Below are positions 26,314 to 35,022 of a DNA stretch of 64,000 nucleotides, piece by piece. Source of the DNA: CAWAVN01 sp963825075 (lineage in GTDB: Bacteria; Planctomycetota; Planctomycetia; Planctomycetales; Planctomycetaceae); NCBI GenBank assembly GCA_963825075.1, contig CAWGRX010000041.1:1-64000 (forward strand), read 5' to 3'. Positions within the stretch are counted from its first letter, which is position 1; each line of letters opens with the position of its first letter. The notes below the pieces were generated by a model. It made no database searches. It was not told where the DNA came from and was given only the letters and a program-made list of their open reading frames with translations. A program made the position numbers and the translations under genes.

Positions 26314-29300
26314 TCATTTCCCGGTGACGAATTGGGCCTGAGCCGGAGAACCGGCGACATCTTTGAGTTCCAACCGTAAATCGGTTTTGCGCTGGTCGAG
26401 ATCAATCGCGAAGGTCAATCGATGTTGGCCGGGGTCGAGGGTCAGTTCCATGTCTTTTTGAACCTCCACAGGTTTGCTGCCGAGCCAGAGGGACAGTCCC
26501 GCGGGGTCGTTCAGTTTGAGGCCGACTTTGCCGGGTTGGGTCACATCCAGTTCCGTGCGGACAAATGCCGCGCCCGACTTGCCGCGGAGGTTGAGATTCA
26601 AACCCACGCGGGGCAACTCCGCCAGCGGCAAGTCGCCGGAGACTTTGCTGTAAGCGGGACTCCAGGTGTAGGCGGGATCATCTTGGGTGACGGTGTCGTA
26701 ACTCGTCCGCCGCAATCGGTAGCGCGCGGCTTCGGTGTCAGCGAGGACTTGCCATCGCCTCGCGACCCGTTCCTGCCCGACGGCGAACTTGCCGACCTTG
26801 CCAAGCTCCGACAGAAACCTCACCAGATCGACAAGCTCAGTCCGCGTGAGTTTTTCCGTGAGTCCCGATGGCATCAGCGACTTGCCGTCTTTCTGGGCTT
26901 CGATGGAACCGAGCGGGATCGAAACCTCGGCATCGTTGACATCCCGCAGGATCAAATGCGTGTCCGACTGCCGAACTTTGACGCCCGTGATGACCCGGCC
27001 CTCGTCCGTGGCGACAATCAGGGAGTTGTAGTTTTCCTTGACCTTTTTGTTCGGCTCCAACAGCGATTCCAAGAGATAATCCACTTGAGCACTCGCGCCC
27101 AAGCTCAACAAGTCCGGTCCCACGCGGCCGCCCGCGCCGCCGATGGCGTGGCATTTCAGGCAGGACAAGTCGCTGCGGCGAAAGACCATCTCCCCCTTCG
27201 CCGCATTGCCAGATGACATCACTTCCGCAACCAGCGCGGCTTTTTCTTCCGCCGAGAGCGGCAACGGTTCGCCGGTGATTTGGCCCGCTGTTTTCAGGGC
27301 GCCCGTCAATTCTTTCAGCGGCCTTCCGGTGGATTCGACCAATCGCAATCCGACCTTGGCAACGTCGGTGGGAATCGTTTGGGATTTTAACGCCTTCGCG
27401 AGCTGCTTCGGTCCTTGTTTGGTTGCCAAAAACGCGGCGAATACCGGGGCGGGATCGGCTCCCTTCGGCGTGGTAGCGAGAATCTCCGCCGCATGTTTCG
27501 ACGCCGCCGGGAGATTCAAAACCGCGAGCGATTCCATTGCCACGACCCGCAGCGGCCAAGGTTGATCCTTCGCTGCCAGCGATTCCAGAACCTCGCGCGA
27601 CTTCGGCCCGCCCAAATTGGTGAGCGCTCCGAGAGCCACCTTTCGCAAAGGTTCCGCGGTGGACTTCGCGCGGGCCAACGCGATAATCGGCTCACGGAGC
27701 GATTGCACTTTCCAAAGCCCGGCCAACTCCGCCGCGGCGATCTTGAGCGGCAGGTTGTCTTGTTCGATCAAATTCAAAAGCCGATTCCCATCGCCCGCCG
27801 GCTTGACGCGGCGTTTGCGGGAGGTTTTGGCCAACCGCTGGAGCAACGCCAACCGCGAGGCTTGATTCATTTTTTCATCGAGCGCTGTATTCAGCACGAA
27901 CTCCAGTTCGTGGGGGCCACCCAAACTCGCGATGACTTTCAGAACCTCCAACCGGCCGCCGGCGGGCAGCGTGTTTTGTTTGAGCAGGTTCACGAGAGAA
28001 GATACCACTTCCGGCGAGCCGACGGCTTCCAGGGCGAACGCCATCTTGCGGGCATCGCCGCCGAACTGGAATTTGCCGGATTTCAAAAGGGGCAGCCAAT
28101 CGTCCGCCGTCTCCCGGCAGGTCAGCCATAACGCATATTCCAGCCAGCGATCCAGCGGATAATCCAAGGCATCGAGCGCCAAGGCCACCGCTTCGGGATT
28201 GTTTTGAATCTTGGCAATCGCCCGCACCGCTTCCAGCCGCACGCGAGGATGGGAATCCCGCACGCACCGCGGCAAGAGTTTCGCAAGCTCCAGATCTTCG
28301 ATCATCCGATCCGCCGCCACCCGCACCGCGGCTGCTCGCACTTCCGGTGTTTCGGCTTTGTGCATCAAAGTTTCGAGTAACGCGGGTTCGATGACGCCCA
28401 CAGTCTCGTAGGTCCACAATCCTTCCAGACGGTGATGGTCGTACCTTTTATCATTCGCATCCAAGGTTTCGATCCAATCCCGAACTGCGGCGGCGACTTC
28501 TTGCGGTTTGCGCGTGGCCAGTTCCCGTTTGGCTTGCTGCCGGGTCCAACCTTCCGGGGCTTTGAGGTGATCCAGCAATTCCGGGATGGTTGCCTTTGCC
28601 AACTGCGGGCGTTTAACGAGCGGCTTGCCTTTGTAGGTCACGCGCGAAATGCGCCCGTGGGTGTGGTCGCGGCGGGGGTCGCGGAAATCCACCTCGCCGT
28701 GCTGGATGATCGGGTTGTACCAGTCGGCGATGTAGATGGCTCCGTCCGGTCCCATCTTGATGTCCACCGGGCGGAAGGCGACGTGCGTGGTTTTGATGAG
28801 GTCCGCCTCCTGCCGGGCCGCGAAACCGGCTCCATCGTCGGAGACCACAAACCGGCACACGCGGTGCCCGCGGAAATCGTTGGTCAAGAGGTTGCTTTGC
28901 CAGTCGTCCGGGAGATGCCGGCCGCTGACGATCTCGAGCCCGCAATACTTCGGGCTGCCCGGGTTGAGGCCCGGCAGGATTTTCTGAACGCCAAACGCCG
29001 TGCGATAAGCCGCCCCCGGCAGCACATAATTAATGCCCTCGCCGCCCGCTCCATCGGTGACGAACGACTGCCCGTAATCGTCGAACTGATGCCCCCAGGG
29101 ATTGATCCAGCCCCGCGCGAACACGTCGAGTTCCCAGGTCTTCGGGCGGAACTTCCAGATGCCGCCGGCGTTCAAGCGTTTGACGCCGAAGGGCGTTTCG
29201 ATGTGGCTGTGGATGTAGATCGACTGATTGAAATACAGATGCCCGCCCGGCCCCCAGCGGAAAGTGTGCAGAATGTGATGCGTGTCCTCGGTGCCGAAGC

Positions 29301-29787
29301 CGGAAAGCACGATGCGCTTCTGATCGGCTTTGCCGTCGCCGTCGGTGTCTTTGAAATGGAGCACCTCGGTGCTGTTGGCGACATAGGCCCCGCCATCGCC
29401 GGGCGCAACGCCGGTGGGAATCAACAGGCCGTCGGCGAACACCGTCGTCTTGTCGGCTTGGCCATCGCCGTCGCGGTCTTCCAGGACAAGGATCTTATCG
29501 TTGGCTTTCTGGCCCGGCTCGATGTGGGGATAGACTTCCGACGTCGCGAGCCACATTCGGCCCTGCGGATCGAAATTCATCTGAATCGGCTTGGCGATCC
29601 GCGGATCCGAGGCGTAAAGGTTGATCTCAAACCCGTCGGCCAATTGCAAAGCCTGGCGTTCCAGTTCCGGATCGGCCGGCGGAATGTCTTTCAAATCCCG
29701 CTGGGCAAAAGCCTGCGAACATGTTCCCCAGACCAAACCAAAAACGAGCAACGACAAACGCCACACGCGGCGGAAATTCTCAATCAT
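26314..29787 (-). CDS. PVC-type haem-binding dehydrogenase/HEAT-repeat/cytochrome c protein
   Basis: About 1157 aa exported protein. A signal peptide (LSLLVFGLVWGTCSQAFAQ) precedes a PVC propeller domain (about 35-400: QALQLADGFEINLYASDP, MWLATSEVYPH, PTGVAPGDGGAYVAN, KMGPDGAIYIADWYNPIIQHGEVDFRDPRRDHTHGRI). An array of HEAT-like repeats follows (about 420-850), then a TIGR02603-type haem domain with CLKCH (haem c) and SLMPSGLTEKLTRTELVDLVRFLSEL, and a C-terminal beta domain. It is probably a periplasmic oxidase or dehydrogenase of carbohydrate breakdown, as inferred for this planctomycete/verrucomicrobial family. Substrate is unknown. The ATG five codons further upstream (29802) is an equally possible start. 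Confidence 0.88.
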   Translation of the reverse strand: MIENFRRVWRLSLLVFGLVWGTCSQAFAQRDLKDIPPADPELERQALQLADGFEINLYASDPRIAKPIQMNFDPQGRMWLATSEVYPHIEPGQKANDKILVLEDRDGDGQADKTTVFADGLLIPTGVAPGDGGAYVANSTEVLHFKDTDGDGKADQKRIVLSGFGTEDTHHILHTFRWGPGGHLYFNQSIYIHSHIETPFGVKRLNAGGIWKFRPKTWELDVFARGWINPWGHQFDDYGQSFVTDGAGGEGINYVLPGAAYRTAFGVQKILPGLNPGSPKYCGLEIVSGRHLPDDWQSNLLTNDFRGHRVCRFVVSDDGAGFAARQEADLIKTTHVAFRPVDIKMGPDGAIYIADWYNPIIQHGEVDFRDPRRDHTHGRISRVTYKGKPLVKRPQLAKATIPELLDHLKAPEGWTRQQAKRELATRKPQEVAAAVRDWIETLDANDKRYDHHRLEGLWTYETVGVIEPALLETLMHKAETPEVRAAAVRVAADRMIEDLELAKLLPRCVRDSHPRVRLEAVRAIAKIQNNPEAVALALDALDYPLDRWLEYALWLTCRETADDWLPLLKSGKFQFGGDARKMAFALEAVGSPEVVSSLVNLLKQNTLPAGGRLEVLKVIASLGGPHELEFVLNTALDEKMNQASRLALLQRLAKTSRKRRVKPAGDGNRLLNLIEQDNLPLKIAAAELAGLWKVQSLREPIIALARAKSTAEPLRKVALGALTNLGGPKSREVLESLAAKDQPWPLRVVAMESLAVLNLPAASKHAAEILATTPKGADPAPVFAAFLATKQGPKQLAKALKSQTIPTDVAKVGLRLVESTGRPLKELTGALKTAGQITGEPLPLSAEEKAALVAEVMSSGNAAKGEMVFRRSDLSCLKCHAIGGAGGRVGPDLLSLGASAQVDYLLESLLEPNKKVKENYNSLIVATDEGRVITGVKVRQSDTHLILRDVNDAEVSIPLGSIEAQKDGKSLMPSGLTEKLTRTELVDLVRFLSELGKVGKFAVGQERVARRWQVLADTEAARYRLRRTSYDTVTQDDPAYTWSPAYSKVSGDLPLAELPRVGLNLNLRGKSGAAFVRTELDVTQPGKVGLKLNDPAGLSLWLGSKPVEVQKDMELTLDPGQHRLTFAIDLDQRKTDLRLELKDVAGSPAQAQFVTGK

Positions 29788-30054
29788 CAAAAACTCTCCC
29801 AAAATGATCCCTCAAGCATAATCAGCCGGGGGAAATCTCTCCACAGAACTGCTACGGAAAATCTCCCGCGAAAAAAAGTCGGAAATTGGCGGATATCATT
29901 TCTGGGGCGGGATTTGTTGCCCGGCTGTTCTAAGTTCTCCAGCTTCGCATTCCGGGATTCCCCGGCGGTGCGGATTTGCGTTAGACTGAAAGGCAGGTCA
30001 ATCCACCGTTTTTCCGCGGGCGTTTTGTGCGCCATTCGAGTGAGACGTTTCAGC

Positions 30055-31818
30055 ATGCCGGGCACCGAGAGCCACGTTTCCGCCGCCGAACTGTCGGGGA
30101 ACCCGGCTGCGCGGCCCGCTGCCGTCTGCGAAAAACCCCAAGCCCCAATCCGAGGCGGAGTTTCGCCCGTGCGGCAGTTCGTGGAATCGCTGCTGTGTCT
30201 GGCGATCGCGGTGATCGTGTTTCGCACGTTCGAGGTCGAAGGCTACATGATCTCCACCGGCTCGATGGCGCCTTCTCTCTTGGGGTTTCACAAACGCGTC
30301 GTCTGCCCGACTTGTAAATATCCGTTTGCGTTCGGGGTGTCGTATCGATCCGATTCCAGCCGCACGATTTCGGGTGACGGCGAGAAAGAATCAGCCGCTG
30401 CCGATTCCGCCGGCGAACGCCAGTTCTGCACCTGCCCCAATTGCGGGCAGCAGGCGATCGACATTTCCCGCGTTCCGCGAAACCAAGGCGATCAATTGCT
30501 GGTATTTCGAGAAGCCTACTGGTGGCGGCTGCCCAGGCGGTGGGAAGTGATCGTATTTCGCAATCCCTACGAGACCACGCAGGCTTACGTGAAACGCCTC
30601 GCCGGGCTGCCGGGGGAGACGATCGAAATTCGGCACGGGGACGTGTACGCCGATGGAAACCTGTGCCGAAAGGATTACAAGACGCAAAAGGCGGTGCGGA
30701 TCCCGGTGTATCATCACGATTACGAACCGATGGACGACCCCGAATGGAAATCCCGCTGGCAGCCCGATCCCGGTTGGAAACGGGAGGGGCAGGGTTTTCT
30801 CACCGCTGGCCCGAATCTCAACGCCGACCAGGAAACTTCGCCCGGCGAACAGCCTTGGTCTTGGGTGACTTATGGAAACTATTTCCGCTCCGGGGGCGGG
30901 CACGTGACTTGGGGGGAAGTGCCGATTATCAAAGACGGCTTGAAATGGCCGCGTGATTTGCTGCCCGCGCAGTTTGATCTGAAGACCCGCAGGCTTTCCG
31001 TGACGGGGGTGATGCCGGCGGAGTTGCGGGATCGGCTGCGGGCGATCTCAGACGATCCCCAATATCAACACGCGGTGGAGCAGTTGTTCGAGCGGTCGCG
31101 GTACTCGCCGGTGATGGACCAATACGGCTACAACCGGCCCACGTCGGTTTCCGGCCGCAATGCCGTGCGGGACGTGATGATTTCCGTCAGACTCCAAATT
31201 CCCGACGAACAACCCGCCGACCAAACGCAGCGGCAGTTCGCCCTGGACATGACCGATGGCCTCAACACGTTTCGGGTGTTGTGGGATTTTCGCGGGCGAG
31301 AAATCCAGTTGCTGCGAAATCCCGAACGCTCGCCGAACGCGCTGCCCGTGCGGACGGCGGTGCTAAAGTCCGAATGGGACGCCGAGCCCTCTGAACTCGA
31401 AGTTTCCCTGTTCGATCGGCAGGTGACGGTCGCCGTGAACGGGAAAGAGATTTTTCCAAGCTGGCCGATTGCCGATGCACCTTATTCCAATCCGCCGCCG
31501 CGGTATCCGGTGCGGTTCGGAGTGCGGGGCGTTCGAGCGCAGGTGGACACTTTGCAATTGTTCCGCGACGTCTATTATACCAGTGACGAGGATGAAAAAC
31601 CCTTCCGCTTGAAGGAGAACGAACTGTACGTCTTGGGGGACAACAGCCCGGTTTCGCTGGACAGCCGGCGGTGGGAAAACGGGGCGGTCCCGCTCAAACT
31701 CCTGTTGGGCAAACCGTTTGTGGTGCATTTACCGTCCCGGCAGATGGAAATTCGCCTCGGCGAAACCCACCGCCACATCCGCGTTCCCGATTTCTCAAGG
31801 GTTCGCCCGATTCGTTAG
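30055..31818 (+). CDS. lepB: Signal peptidase I with zinc-ribbon insert (first of two)
   Basis: 587 aa serine-lysine protease that cuts signal peptides on the outer face of the inner membrane. One N-terminal helix (VESLLCLAIAVIVFRTFEVEG) precedes the catalytic block ISTGSMAPSLLG (Ser70). The general-base lysine is in AYVKRLAGLPGE (Lys180), and box E near the end reads LYVLGDNSPVSLDSR. Typical bacterial enzymes are 180-330 aa. Here a CPTC ... CPNC pair (Cys84/87 and Cys127/130) is inserted right after the serine block, and a ~280-residue domain separates the lysine from box E. I start at the ATG at 30055; the same frame is open much further upstream, but that part is antisense to the cytochrome gene and has no domain. 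Confidence 0.88.
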   Translation: MPGTESHVSAAELSGNPAARPAAVCEKPQAPIRGGVSPVRQFVESLLCLAIAVIVFRTFEVEGYMISTGSMAPSLLGFHKRVVCPTCKYPFAFGVSYRSDSSRTISGDGEKESAAADSAGERQFCTCPNCGQQAIDISRVPRNQGDQLLVFREAYWWRLPRRWEVIVFRNPYETTQAYVKRLAGLPGETIEIRHGDVYADGNLCRKDYKTQKAVRIPVYHHDYEPMDDPEWKSRWQPDPGWKREGQGFLTAGPNLNADQETSPGEQPWSWVTYGNYFRSGGGHVTWGEVPIIKDGLKWPRDLLPAQFDLKTRRLSVTGVMPAELRDRLRAISDDPQYQHAVEQLFERSRYSPVMDQYGYNRPTSVSGRNAVRDVMISVRLQIPDEQPADQTQRQFALDMTDGLNTFRVLWDFRGREIQLLRNPERSPNALPVRTAVLKSEWDAEPSELEVSLFDRQVTVAVNGKEIFPSWPIADAPYSNPPPRYPVRFGVRGVRAQVDTLQLFRDVYYTSDEDEKPFRLKENELYVLGDNSPVSLDSRRWENGAVPLKLLLGKPFVVHLPSRQMEIRLGETHRHIRVPDFSRVRPIR

Positions 31819-31905
31819 TTTGGGGAAGGGGCAAAGGCCACAGAGGGCACAAAGCAGCAAAGGGGAAGACAGGGAATGACCAATGACCAGTCCAAAGATA
31901 ATTTC

Positions 31906-31940
31906 ATCACCCGGCCGCTTATGCGGCTTGGCTCGCCTGT
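31906..31940. repeat. CACCCGGCCGCTTATGCGGC repeat, copy 1
   Basis: CACCCGGCCGCTTATGCGGC followed by TTGGCTCGCC. It contains the small hairpin GCCGC-TTAT-GCGGC. A second copy with three changes is at 34111-34140. Each lies 50-100 bp before the next gene of the same run. Confidence 0.7.
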
Positions 31941-32003
31941 TGATTTCAAATAAAAATCGAAAACCACAACTGACAACGGACGACTGACAACGGACACAAG
32001 ACC

Positions 32004-34025
32004 ATGAATGAATCCCGCAGCCCTTTGGATCGGGCGAAAGAGTTTTTCCGCAATGCCCAGGCTTCTGGGAAGGGGAACGACGTCGCGAAACCCGCCGGCA
32101 AGCCCCGCCGCGGCCAGTCGGACAAAGATGTCCCCAAAGCAGACGACTCCAAAAAGAAAAAGCCCCGTTCGCTGAAGTCCGAAGGCCGGGAGTCGATGGA
32201 AGCCGTGGTGGTGGCGTTCATCCTGGCGTTTTTGTTTCGCACGTTTGAAGCCGAGGCGTTCGTGATTCCCACGGGCTCGATGGCTCCCACGCTATTGGGC
32301 CGGAATAAGGAAGCCGAATGTCCGCAATGTGGCCAGCACATCGTGGTCGGCGCGAGCGAAGAAATCGATCAAGAGACGGGCATGCTCAAAGGCGAGCGGG
32401 TGGAGACAGCGTTCTGTCCGAATTGCCGGTACGAAGTTCTGATGCGCGATCAGCCGGTGTTCACGGGCGATCGGATTTTGGTCACGAAGTTCTCCTACGA
32501 AATGGAAGAGCCGCACCGCTTCGATGTGATCGTCTTCAAATATCCGCAGGAGCCGCAGACAAACTACATCAAACGCCTCGTCGGTTTGCCCGGCGAGGAA
32601 ATCCAAATCCGCCAAGGCGATCTCTACATGACCGCGATGGAAGGCGGGCCTTTGAAAATCCTGCAAAAAGACGATCCCAACAAGCAGCGGGTGCTCGGGC
32701 TGCTGGTTTACGACAACGACCACCCCGAACGCGGCCTGCTCGAAGTCGGCTGGCCGGAGCGCTGGGCCGCGGTCCGGCAAACCGGCAGCGAGGAAACCAA
32801 GCCCGGCGTCGCCGTCGCGGGCTGGGAAGACGATCCCGACGGTTGGGTGCTCGATGAGGAAGCCCGATCGTTCCTGCTGAGCGCGAAGTCCGACGGCGGC
32901 CTCAAATGGCTGCGCTATCGGAACATCGTCCCCAGCCCCGACGATTGGGCCGCCTGGGAAGAAGCCAAACAGCGAAACGCGATGGCCGCATTGGCCCCCT
33001 GGGAGAGGTTGCAAATCATCACTGATTTCTGCGGCTACAACGCCTACTCGGGGACCATGGGCTCGCACGACCACGGGGCCGGCTATTATTGGGTCGGCGA
33101 TTTGACGCTGAACTGCCAGGTCCACGTCGAAGAAGCGAACCAAGGCGAATTGCTGTTGGAACTCAACGAAGGCCCCCGCCGTTACCGCTGCCGCTTTGAC
33201 CTAGCCACCGGCGAGGCGACTATCTCTTATCCCGACGCCCGCAGCCGGGATGAGACGGAAATTGTGACATTAGGCACGGCCCAAACTTCCGTCAACGGAC
33301 CGGGCACTTACGATCTGAGCTTCGCCAACGTGGACAATCGGTTGTGTCTGTGGGTGAATGATGAGTTGATCGACTTCGGCACCGACGCCAACGGCCGGCC
33401 CAATGCGGAATATCCGCCGTTCGGGGGCATCGGGATCCGCCAGGCTCCCAATGACCGGGATTTGATCCCCGTGGGCATTGCCGCGAAGGGCGCGACCGTC
33501 GAGGTTTCGCACATGAAGATCGAGCGGGACATTTACTACCGGGCCGAGTACATCACCTATAACCCGGAGATCGCGATGAATCACCGCGACTACCAGGGCA
33601 CGAGCCACAACGAGTACGAAGGCTCGCCGGGCGTGCTGTTGGATTTGCTCTCCGAACCGGCCCGGTGGTATGCGGAGTATTCCAACAACAGCGAGCCGGT
33701 GGTCAGCTTTGAACGGTTGGGGCCGGGCGAGTTTTTCGTGCTCGGCGACAACAGCCCCCGCAGCAAAGACAGCCGGCTGTGGACACCCGACCGCCCCGGA
33801 ACCCGCGGGCGGCCCCGCCGGGCGGCCCGCGCCCATGCCGTGCCCCGCGATGCCCTCGTCGGCAAAGCGTTTTACATCTACTGGCCGCACGGCAAACCGT
33901 TCCTGAATGGCGGCAAAGGCTTTCCCATCACCTATCACAAAAACAACCAAGGCGAACGCACCGATTACCCCAGCTTCCGCTTTCCGTTCTATCCCGACTT
34001 CAGCCGCATGAGACGCATTCGGTAA
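32004..34025 (+). CDS. lepB: Signal peptidase I with zinc-ribbon insert (second of two)
   Basis: 673 aa paralogue of the preceding gene. A long basic cytoplasmic N-terminus (residues 1-60, KKKKPRSLKSEGRES) leads into one membrane helix (AVVVAFILAFLFRTF). The serine block is IPTGSMAPTLLG (Ser92), the lysine is in NYIKRLVGLPGE (Lys190), and box E reads FFVLGDNSPRSKDSR. As in its neighbour, a CPQC ... CPNC pair (Cys106/109 and Cys138/141) follows the serine block, and a ~350-residue beta-rich domain sits between lysine and box E. The two copies differ enough to be old paralogues, perhaps with different substrates. Confidence 0.9.
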   Translation: MNESRSPLDRAKEFFRNAQASGKGNDVAKPAGKPRRGQSDKDVPKADDSKKKKPRSLKSEGRESMEAVVVAFILAFLFRTFEAEAFVIPTGSMAPTLLGRNKEAECPQCGQHIVVGASEEIDQETGMLKGERVETAFCPNCRYEVLMRDQPVFTGDRILVTKFSYEMEEPHRFDVIVFKYPQEPQTNYIKRLVGLPGEEIQIRQGDLYMTAMEGGPLKILQKDDPNKQRVLGLLVYDNDHPERGLLEVGWPERWAAVRQTGSEETKPGVAVAGWEDDPDGWVLDEEARSFLLSAKSDGGLKWLRYRNIVPSPDDWAAWEEAKQRNAMAALAPWERLQIITDFCGYNAYSGTMGSHDHGAGYYWVGDLTLNCQVHVEEANQGELLLELNEGPRRYRCRFDLATGEATISYPDARSRDETEIVTLGTAQTSVNGPGTYDLSFANVDNRLCLWVNDELIDFGTDANGRPNAEYPPFGGIGIRQAPNDRDLIPVGIAAKGATVEVSHMKIERDIYYRAEYITYNPEIAMNHRDYQGTSHNEYEGSPGVLLDLLSEPARWYAEYSNNSEPVVSFERLGPGEFFVLGDNSPRSKDSRLWTPDRPGTRGRPRRAARAHAVPRDALVGKAFYIYWPHGKPFLNGGKGFPITYHKNNQGERTDYPSFRFPFYPDFSRMRRIR

Positions 34026-34110
34026 GAAGCCGAGAGCGGAGAGCGGAGAGCCAGAAAGGTGCTAATGGAACCAGTGAACGACCAAAAATAACTGACAATC
34101 GAAACTGGTG

Positions 34111-34140
34111 TCACCCGGCTGCTTACGCGGCTCGGCTCGC
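34111..34140. repeat. CACCCGGCTGCTTACGCGGC repeat, copy 2
   Basis: CACCCGGCTGCTTACGCGGC followed by TCGGCTCGCC. This is the partner of 31906-31940, located before lptB. Both are preceded by short tandem text (GAGAGCGGAGAGC at 34031; CTGACAACGGAC twice at 31968-31994). Confidence 0.7.
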
Positions 34141-34191
34141 CAGAGACCGAAAAACTGAAAACCTCTTCCCGCGTCAAGGAGGACAATCGAC

Positions 34192-34992
34192 ATGGTACTT
34201 TTGGAATGCACCGGTTTGGTGAAGGATTACCCCGGCAAACGGGCCGTGGATGGGATCGACTTTTACGTCAACGAAGGCGAAATCGTCGGGCTGTTGGGGC
34301 CGAACGGAGCCGGCAAAACGACCAGCTTCCGCATGGCCTGCGGGTTTCTCTCGCCCACCAAAGGCAAAGTCGTGCTTAGCGGGACCGACGTGACGCACTG
34401 GGCGATGTACCGCCGAGCCCGTCACGGCATGGGTTTTTTGCCGCAGGAAGACAGCGTCTTCAAAAAGCTCACCGTCGAGCAGAATCTGTATGCAATTCTG
34501 GAGTACCTCAAGCTCAGCCGCCAACAGCGCCACGAGGAAGCCGACCGCCTGCTCGAGCAATTCGGCCTGGAAGACAAACGCCGGCAAACGGCTTCCACGC
34601 TCTCCGGCGGGGAACGCCGGCGCCTGGAAATCGCCCGCTGCCTGGCCAGCAAGCCCTCGTTGATTCTCCTGGACGAACCGTTTACCGGCATCGATCCCGT
34701 GACGATCAACGCGATTCAGGACATCATCCGCGATCTGCGAAACGACGGCATCTCAATCCTACTCACCGACCACCGCGAACGGGAAACGCTCACGATCACC
34801 GACCGCAGCTACATCGTCTGCGCGGGCAAAGTCCTTGTCAGCGGCGATGCCCAAACCGTCCTCAGCGATCCCGGTGCTCAGCAAATGTACTTCGGCACCC
34901 GCTTCGACGGCGATTCGATCATCAAGGAAAAACAATCCTTCAACGTCGATCCCCAAAAGCCGAACCAAGACTCCGAACAACGCGCGGCGTGA
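34192..34992 (+). CDS. lptB: LPS export ABC transporter ATPase LptB
   Basis: 266 aa cytoplasmic ATPase. Walker A is GPNGAGKT (36-43), with GFLPQEDSVFKKLTVEQNL as Q-loop and following helix, signature LSGGERRRLEIAR, Walker B LILLDEPFTGIDP, and a switch histidine in LLTDHRERETL. The sequence GxxPQExSVFxxLTVExN and the TDHxVRETL-like end are typical of LptB rather than other ABC ATPases. In the family it powers LptFG to extract LPS, which supports a diderm, LPS-making cell. No lptFG, lptA or lptC is adjacent. It has an AAGGAGG Shine-Dalgarno, and the preceding genes are the two signal peptidases. Confidence 0.93.
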   Translation: MVLLECTGLVKDYPGKRAVDGIDFYVNEGEIVGLLGPNGAGKTTSFRMACGFLSPTKGKVVLSGTDVTHWAMYRRARHGMGFLPQEDSVFKKLTVEQNLYAILEYLKLSRQQRHEEADRLLEQFGLEDKRRQTASTLSGGERRRLEIARCLASKPSLILLDEPFTGIDPVTINAIQDIIRDLRNDGISILLTDHRERETLTITDRSYIVCAGKVLVSGDAQTVLSDPGAQQMYFGTRFDGDSIIKEKQSFNVDPQKPNQDSEQRAA

Positions 34993-35022
34993 GGTCGCGC
35001 AAACTGTGGCCGGGCTAATAAA

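Noticed and set aside
28432..30054. A very long plus-strand frame continuous with the first signal peptidase (1128 aa in total)
   Set aside because: The upstream 540 codons are antisense to the PVC cytochrome gene, have no domain and odd composition. The signal peptidase homology and a sensible ATG begin at 30055.
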